Made by a program: the position numbers and the translations under genes
Shown: in pieces, positions 13,327 to 16,121 of the stretch
Layout of the letters: every line of letters begins with the position of its first letter
How positions within the stretch are numbered: the first letter of the stretch is position 1
The notes under the pieces: model-generated
Databases searched by the model: none
The model's input: the letters and a program-made list of their open reading frames with translations, nothing else
Told to the model about the DNA's origin: nothing
Source: Pseudomonadota bacterium
Lineage (GTDB): Bacteria > Pseudomonadota > Gammaproteobacteria > Xanthomonadales > Xanthomonadaceae
DNA length: 16,121 nt
Assembly: GCA_019348095.1 (NCBI GenBank)
Contig: JAHWKC010000013.1
Coordinates: forward strand, 1-16,121
Direction: 5' to 3'

Positions 13327-15108
13327 CTACACAGAACCTATCGCGCCCTCCCGGAGCAGCACTTCCTGCACCGAGTTGTCCGACGAGAGCAGCATCAGGC
13401 TGCAAAATCCAGCGTCACGTAACACTTTCTTGTCCACCTCAAAAGTAAATCCAACACGCTTCGCGATCATGCCGTCGAAATGATCGAACACGTCTTTGCG
13501 CTCAGTGGCTGTTCGATGGCAAGACACGATGCGATCATCCGCGCAGAAGAACACCTGCACCGGAGGCCGCTTCCCGCTCGATTCAAGCGCCCATCCGCGC
13601 ACGATCACGGTGCTCTCGTCTTTTTCGGCTAGCTCATCCACGAACCCGAAAAACTTACCGGCTTGCAAGGTAGCGAACGCCTGTATACCGCTGCCGTGCA
13701 AGGTGGCGCGTACATGTACTGATCCGGATCTGCGGAAGATAGCCCGCTCGCGACTTTCCGATAGTCCGCTGAAGCCCGCCAAAGTCCGACCAGTCCCGGG
13801 CTCAGTCACCGCATACAGCGGTCTATTTGCGTCACCCGCAGTCACCCATTGCACACCTTGCGGCATCCGCTCGATCCAGTCGCGCCAAAAAGCGTCGTCG
13901 TACTTACCGCCCCCATGATGCTCTGCTGAAATTGCGAATATCCCTTCTATTAGCGCGTCCCCATCGGTCAATGCTTCCAAGGGAAGACAGTAATGGCCGC
14001 ACAAGAACGTCACCCACGCTTCAAGCGCGGACTGATCACCGGACGCGTCGTAACTCAGCAGCCCACTTCGGCCATACACCGCGGCACCAAATAGCGCTGT
14101 CTTTTTCCCGAGCAATATTGCCTCGAAGCCGACCGAGCTATTGATAGTTGCTACGAGCGAACTTTGCACTATCAGATTTATCGACGACGCGAAGGGGAGC
14201 TCCCGTGGGACAACCACGACATTCTCACCGAACGACCTTGCGTATAGCAGCGCCTCGGCCTCGCGAGCCAGGTTGTACGGTCGACCCGCTGCGCCCGGGT
14301 GTCCCTTTACGACGACTCGATAGCCTGCGCGCGTATAGAGCGGCAGTATCGCTCGCAGGAACTCCTCGGGAGACGCAAACGGAGAATGCACAAGCGTGTT
14401 CAGGTCATCTGCCAACTGCAGCGGGACAAAAACGTAAGGCGCCGACGGGACCAATTGGTCCGCGCCCTGTGACCTTAGCGTGTTTCCCGCGTCCAGCAGT
14501 CCGACTTGATCCTCGTCGACACCTTGGCCGGCCTGAGCCGCTATCCACGTCTCGGGCGGCAGCGGGTCCAGCGACGCCAGAAGCTCATCGGATACGTTCA
14601 GCACCGATGCGTTGCCATTCGTCCCCTTGGCGTCCATGTAGAACGTCTTGTGCAAAGGACTTCGGGTCGGGCCGTATTCAAGGTTGACCACGGGCATGTT
14701 CCGTGCGGCGCCGAAGCTGCGGACCGCCCCGTTTTCGGACCACATCACGATTACATCGAAGGGAAACTCGTCGTGGATCCTCTCCAGCATCTGTGTATAG
14801 GTCAAGGATACCGAACCGTCTCCGCGGACCAGTCTGAGCCATTCCTCGATGGCCGGCTTGTTCCAGGTCCGGTCGAACTCACTCATGACCGTCGATTCTT
14901 CCAACGTCGGCCTTATGACGTGTAAAGAAGCCGTCGGTATAGCCGCGACGATGTCATCGGCCACGATGTTGTTTGAAAAGAAACGAAAATCGAACCTCCC
15001 GCCCCTCCCCGTGCGCACCAAGGCCTGTACGATCATCTTTCCGACGTCACGAAACTCCTCGTGATAGTTGCGTATAGGGTGCGGCTCAATATAGACAAGA
15101 ATTTTCAT
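13327..15108 (-). CDS. Capsule-synthesis-type glycosyltransferase with C-terminal accessory beta domain
   Basis: The product has 593 residues, no signal peptide and no membrane helix. The N-terminal part (1-220) starts MKILVYIEPHPIRNYHEEF. The middle (225-400) resembles capsule polysaccharide synthesis/export proteins of the KpsC/KpsS/LipB type, with APYVFVPLQLADD, FASPEEFLRAI, VVVKGHPGA (266-273) and SSVGFEAILLGKKTALFG (324-341). The last 110 residues (about 486-590) form a separate module with GFVDELAEKDES, VIVRGWALES (501-510), PPVQVFFCADD and VGFTFEVD, a pattern I recall at the ends of many polysaccharide glycosyltransferases. It starts three bases after the stop of the preceding glycosyltransferase gene, so the two are one operon. 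GC is clearly lower than to the left (30 of 60 bases at 14101-14160, against 43 of 60 at 11701-11760), suggesting horizontal transfer. The sugar and acceptor are unknown. Confidence 0.85.
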   Translation of the reverse strand: MKILVYIEPHPIRNYHEEFRDVGKMIVQALVRTGRGGRFDFRFFSNNIVADDIVAAIPTASLHVIRPTLEESTVMSEFDRTWNKPAIEEWLRLVRGDGSVSLTYTQMLERIHDEFPFDVIVMWSENGAVRSFGAARNMPVVNLEYGPTRSPLHKTFYMDAKGTNGNASVLNVSDELLASLDPLPPETWIAAQAGQGVDEDQVGLLDAGNTLRSQGADQLVPSAPYVFVPLQLADDLNTLVHSPFASPEEFLRAILPLYTRAGYRVVVKGHPGAAGRPYNLAREAEALLYARSFGENVVVVPRELPFASSINLIVQSSLVATINSSVGFEAILLGKKTALFGAAVYGRSGLLSYDASGDQSALEAWVTFLCGHYCLPLEALTDGDALIEGIFAISAEHHGGGKYDDAFWRDWIERMPQGVQWVTAGDANRPLYAVTEPGTGRTLAGFSGLSESRERAIFRRSGSVHVRATLHGSGIQAFATLQAGKFFGFVDELAEKDESTVIVRGWALESSGKRPPVQVFFCADDRIVSCHRTATERKDVFDHFDGMIAKRVGFTFEVDKKVLRDAGFCSLMLLSSDNSVQEVLLREGAIGSV

Positions 15109-15111
15109 CGG

Positions 15112-16121
15112 TCACTTCACGCCCACGAAACTACGCCAGTTTGAGAAGGAGGCTTCTATCCTCACCATGTCCTCAACGCTACGTATCGCCTCCTCCCTGT
15201 CACTCTCGGAAAGCAGGCATGGCGCTGTCAAAGCTTCTTCCCATTCTTGCGCTGATTGACACTTGAATAGCACTGAGGAGTCGAACCGATCTATGTCCGG
15301 AATCGGCGTAGCAACTACATCGCAGCCTACCAGTGCGGCCTCGAAAAACTTCAGTCCGCTCTTGGAGCGAGTGAATACAGTATCCTCCAGCGGTGCTATC
15401 ACCCGCTTGCATTGCGCCATTATTCGTGGGAGCCGATGGTAGGGAACCAGATCCTGCACATTGATCTGTGCGGAGAAGGCGCTAAGCTCCTGCGGCATCT
15501 TTACGGGGCCAACGACCAGCATGCGTGCACCGCGATTGGCCTTCAGAAATTTGGCGATGGCCGGAGCGGCAACAACAAGGTCTAGGTCATGGGTCGCCGT
15601 GCCGGAAAAGTAGCCGAGTGCGTACGGGCGATCCTGATAGCGGGAATTCCTTCGAATGACACGAGCGGAACCGACGAACCCACGATCCACGGAATTCGGA
15701 ATGATTTCGGTGACGCCCTCGAATAGCCGCTCACAGTGAGCCTTGAGCGGCGCAGTCGACACTGTGAACCTCGAAAACATGCTCGCCGCCTCTGCCGTGC
15801 TCGCCACGTAGGACCTTGTGGCGGCCGAAGACCCACCCCGAACCCGAACCATGGGCGTCTGATCAGCAAAGCGGACATCGAAAATAAAATCGTCGAAGTC
15901 GGCGATGCATCGGTCTTTGTGAGCGGCCAGGAAATCGGCCAAAAAGCTGTTTAGATAAGGACGGTGAAAGATGTACGCGTCATAGCTATCCAGCTCCTCG
16001 AAAGATCTTTCGAAATTGAGCTGAGAAACGACCTCCGATCGGTAGCCGCGGCGCGTCAGCTCCTGCGACATGTTGAAGCAGCGATATCGCACCGATGGGT
16101 CGTTGAATGGCCTCGCGTTTC
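15112..16121 (-). CDS. GT-B (GT4-like) glycosyltransferase, 5' end cut by window edge
   Basis: The frame is open to the right edge, and a GTG at 16092 is probably internal: the upstream residues NARPFNDPSVRYRC continue the family-like motif PSxRYRxxN, so the start lies outside. At least 336 residues are visible. The N-terminal domain has FHRPYLNSFLADFL, the acidic motif ADFDDFIFDVR and the linker EIIPNSVD. The C-terminal donor-binding domain has YALGYFSGTATHDLDL, ARMLVVGPV, the region around VIAPLEDTVFTRSKSGLKFFE and ALVGCDVVATPIPDI, as in GT4 enzymes of O-antigen or capsule synthesis. There is no membrane segment, so it acts at the cytoplasmic face on a nucleotide sugar. It shares the low GC of the next gene and lies three bases upstream of it, in the same operon. 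Donor specificity cannot be read from sequence. Confidence 0.87.
   Translation of the reverse strand, partial: NARPFNDPSVRYRCFNMSQELTRRGYRSEVVSQLNFERSFEELDSYDAYIFHRPYLNSFLADFLAAHKDRCIADFDDFIFDVRFADQTPMVRVRGGSSAATRSYVASTAEAASMFSRFTVSTAPLKAHCERLFEGVTEIIPNSVDRGFVGSARVIRRNSRYQDRPYALGYFSGTATHDLDLVVAAPAIAKFLKANRGARMLVVGPVKMPQELSAFSAQINVQDLVPYHRLPRIMAQCKRVIAPLEDTVFTRSKSGLKFFEAALVGCDVVATPIPDIDRFDSSVLFKCQSAQEWEEALTAPCLLSESDREEAIRSVEDMVRIEASFSNWRSFVGVK

Noticed and set aside
13160..13405. An 81-codon minus-strand frame near the island edge, checked as a transposase or integrase remnant
   Set aside because: No recognisable transposase, integrase or other motif in any frame, and it overlaps the 3' end of the glycosyltransferase gene.
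1..16121. tRNA, rRNA, CRISPR array, riboswitch, toxin-antitoxin or phage-defence genes
   Set aside because: I looked for their typical stems, repeats and protein motifs on both strands and found none that holds up.

Overview
The window is GC-rich DNA, about 70% over most of its length, from a gammaproteobacterium that looks like the Xanthomonadaceae/Lysobacteraceae (Lysobacter, Luteimonas or a relative). This rests on recognised family types rather than a marker gene: a secreted S8 protease with a C-terminal PPC domain, a SufT protein, a DUF1631 protein, a sigma/DUF3106 cluster, and intergenic heptamer and REP-like repeats. I see no tRNA, rRNA, CRISPR array, transposase or phage gene.

Layout. 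1-1850 (-): secreted subtilisin-like protease, cut at its C terminus by the window edge. 1851-2307: a 457-base gap with no gene I can support. 2308-2859 (-): SufT, divergent from a small membrane protein at 2986-3405 (+). 3483-8247: the three-subunit proton-translocating NAD(P) transhydrogenase on the minus strand. Its genes are in two pieces: pntA (alpha-1) at 7114-8247, and pntA2 (alpha-2) with pntB (beta) at 3483-5331. Between them on the plus strand lies a tight three-gene unit (5614-7078): an ECF-like sigma factor, a single-pass membrane protein and a DUF3106-type exported EQR-repeat protein. 8470-10794 (-): a large DUF1631 protein. 10932-13125 (+): a compact operon of YdjA-like nitroreductase, 5'-3' exonuclease and NUDIX hydrolase. 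13327-16121 (-): two surface-polysaccharide genes with clearly lower GC, the second running off the right edge. They probably mark the end of a horizontally acquired O-antigen or capsule cluster.

How the genes may work together. The transhydrogenase couples the proton gradient to NADPH supply. The inserted sigma unit has the shape of a cell-envelope signalling cassette (cytoplasmic sigma, membrane-tethered candidate anti-sigma, exported helical sensor) and resembles CnrYXH or CpxP/ZraP systems by analogy only. It is the best candidate here for an undescribed system. The nitroreductase/exonuclease/NUDIX operon may be a small housekeeping or repair set, but nothing in the sequence proves a shared pathway.
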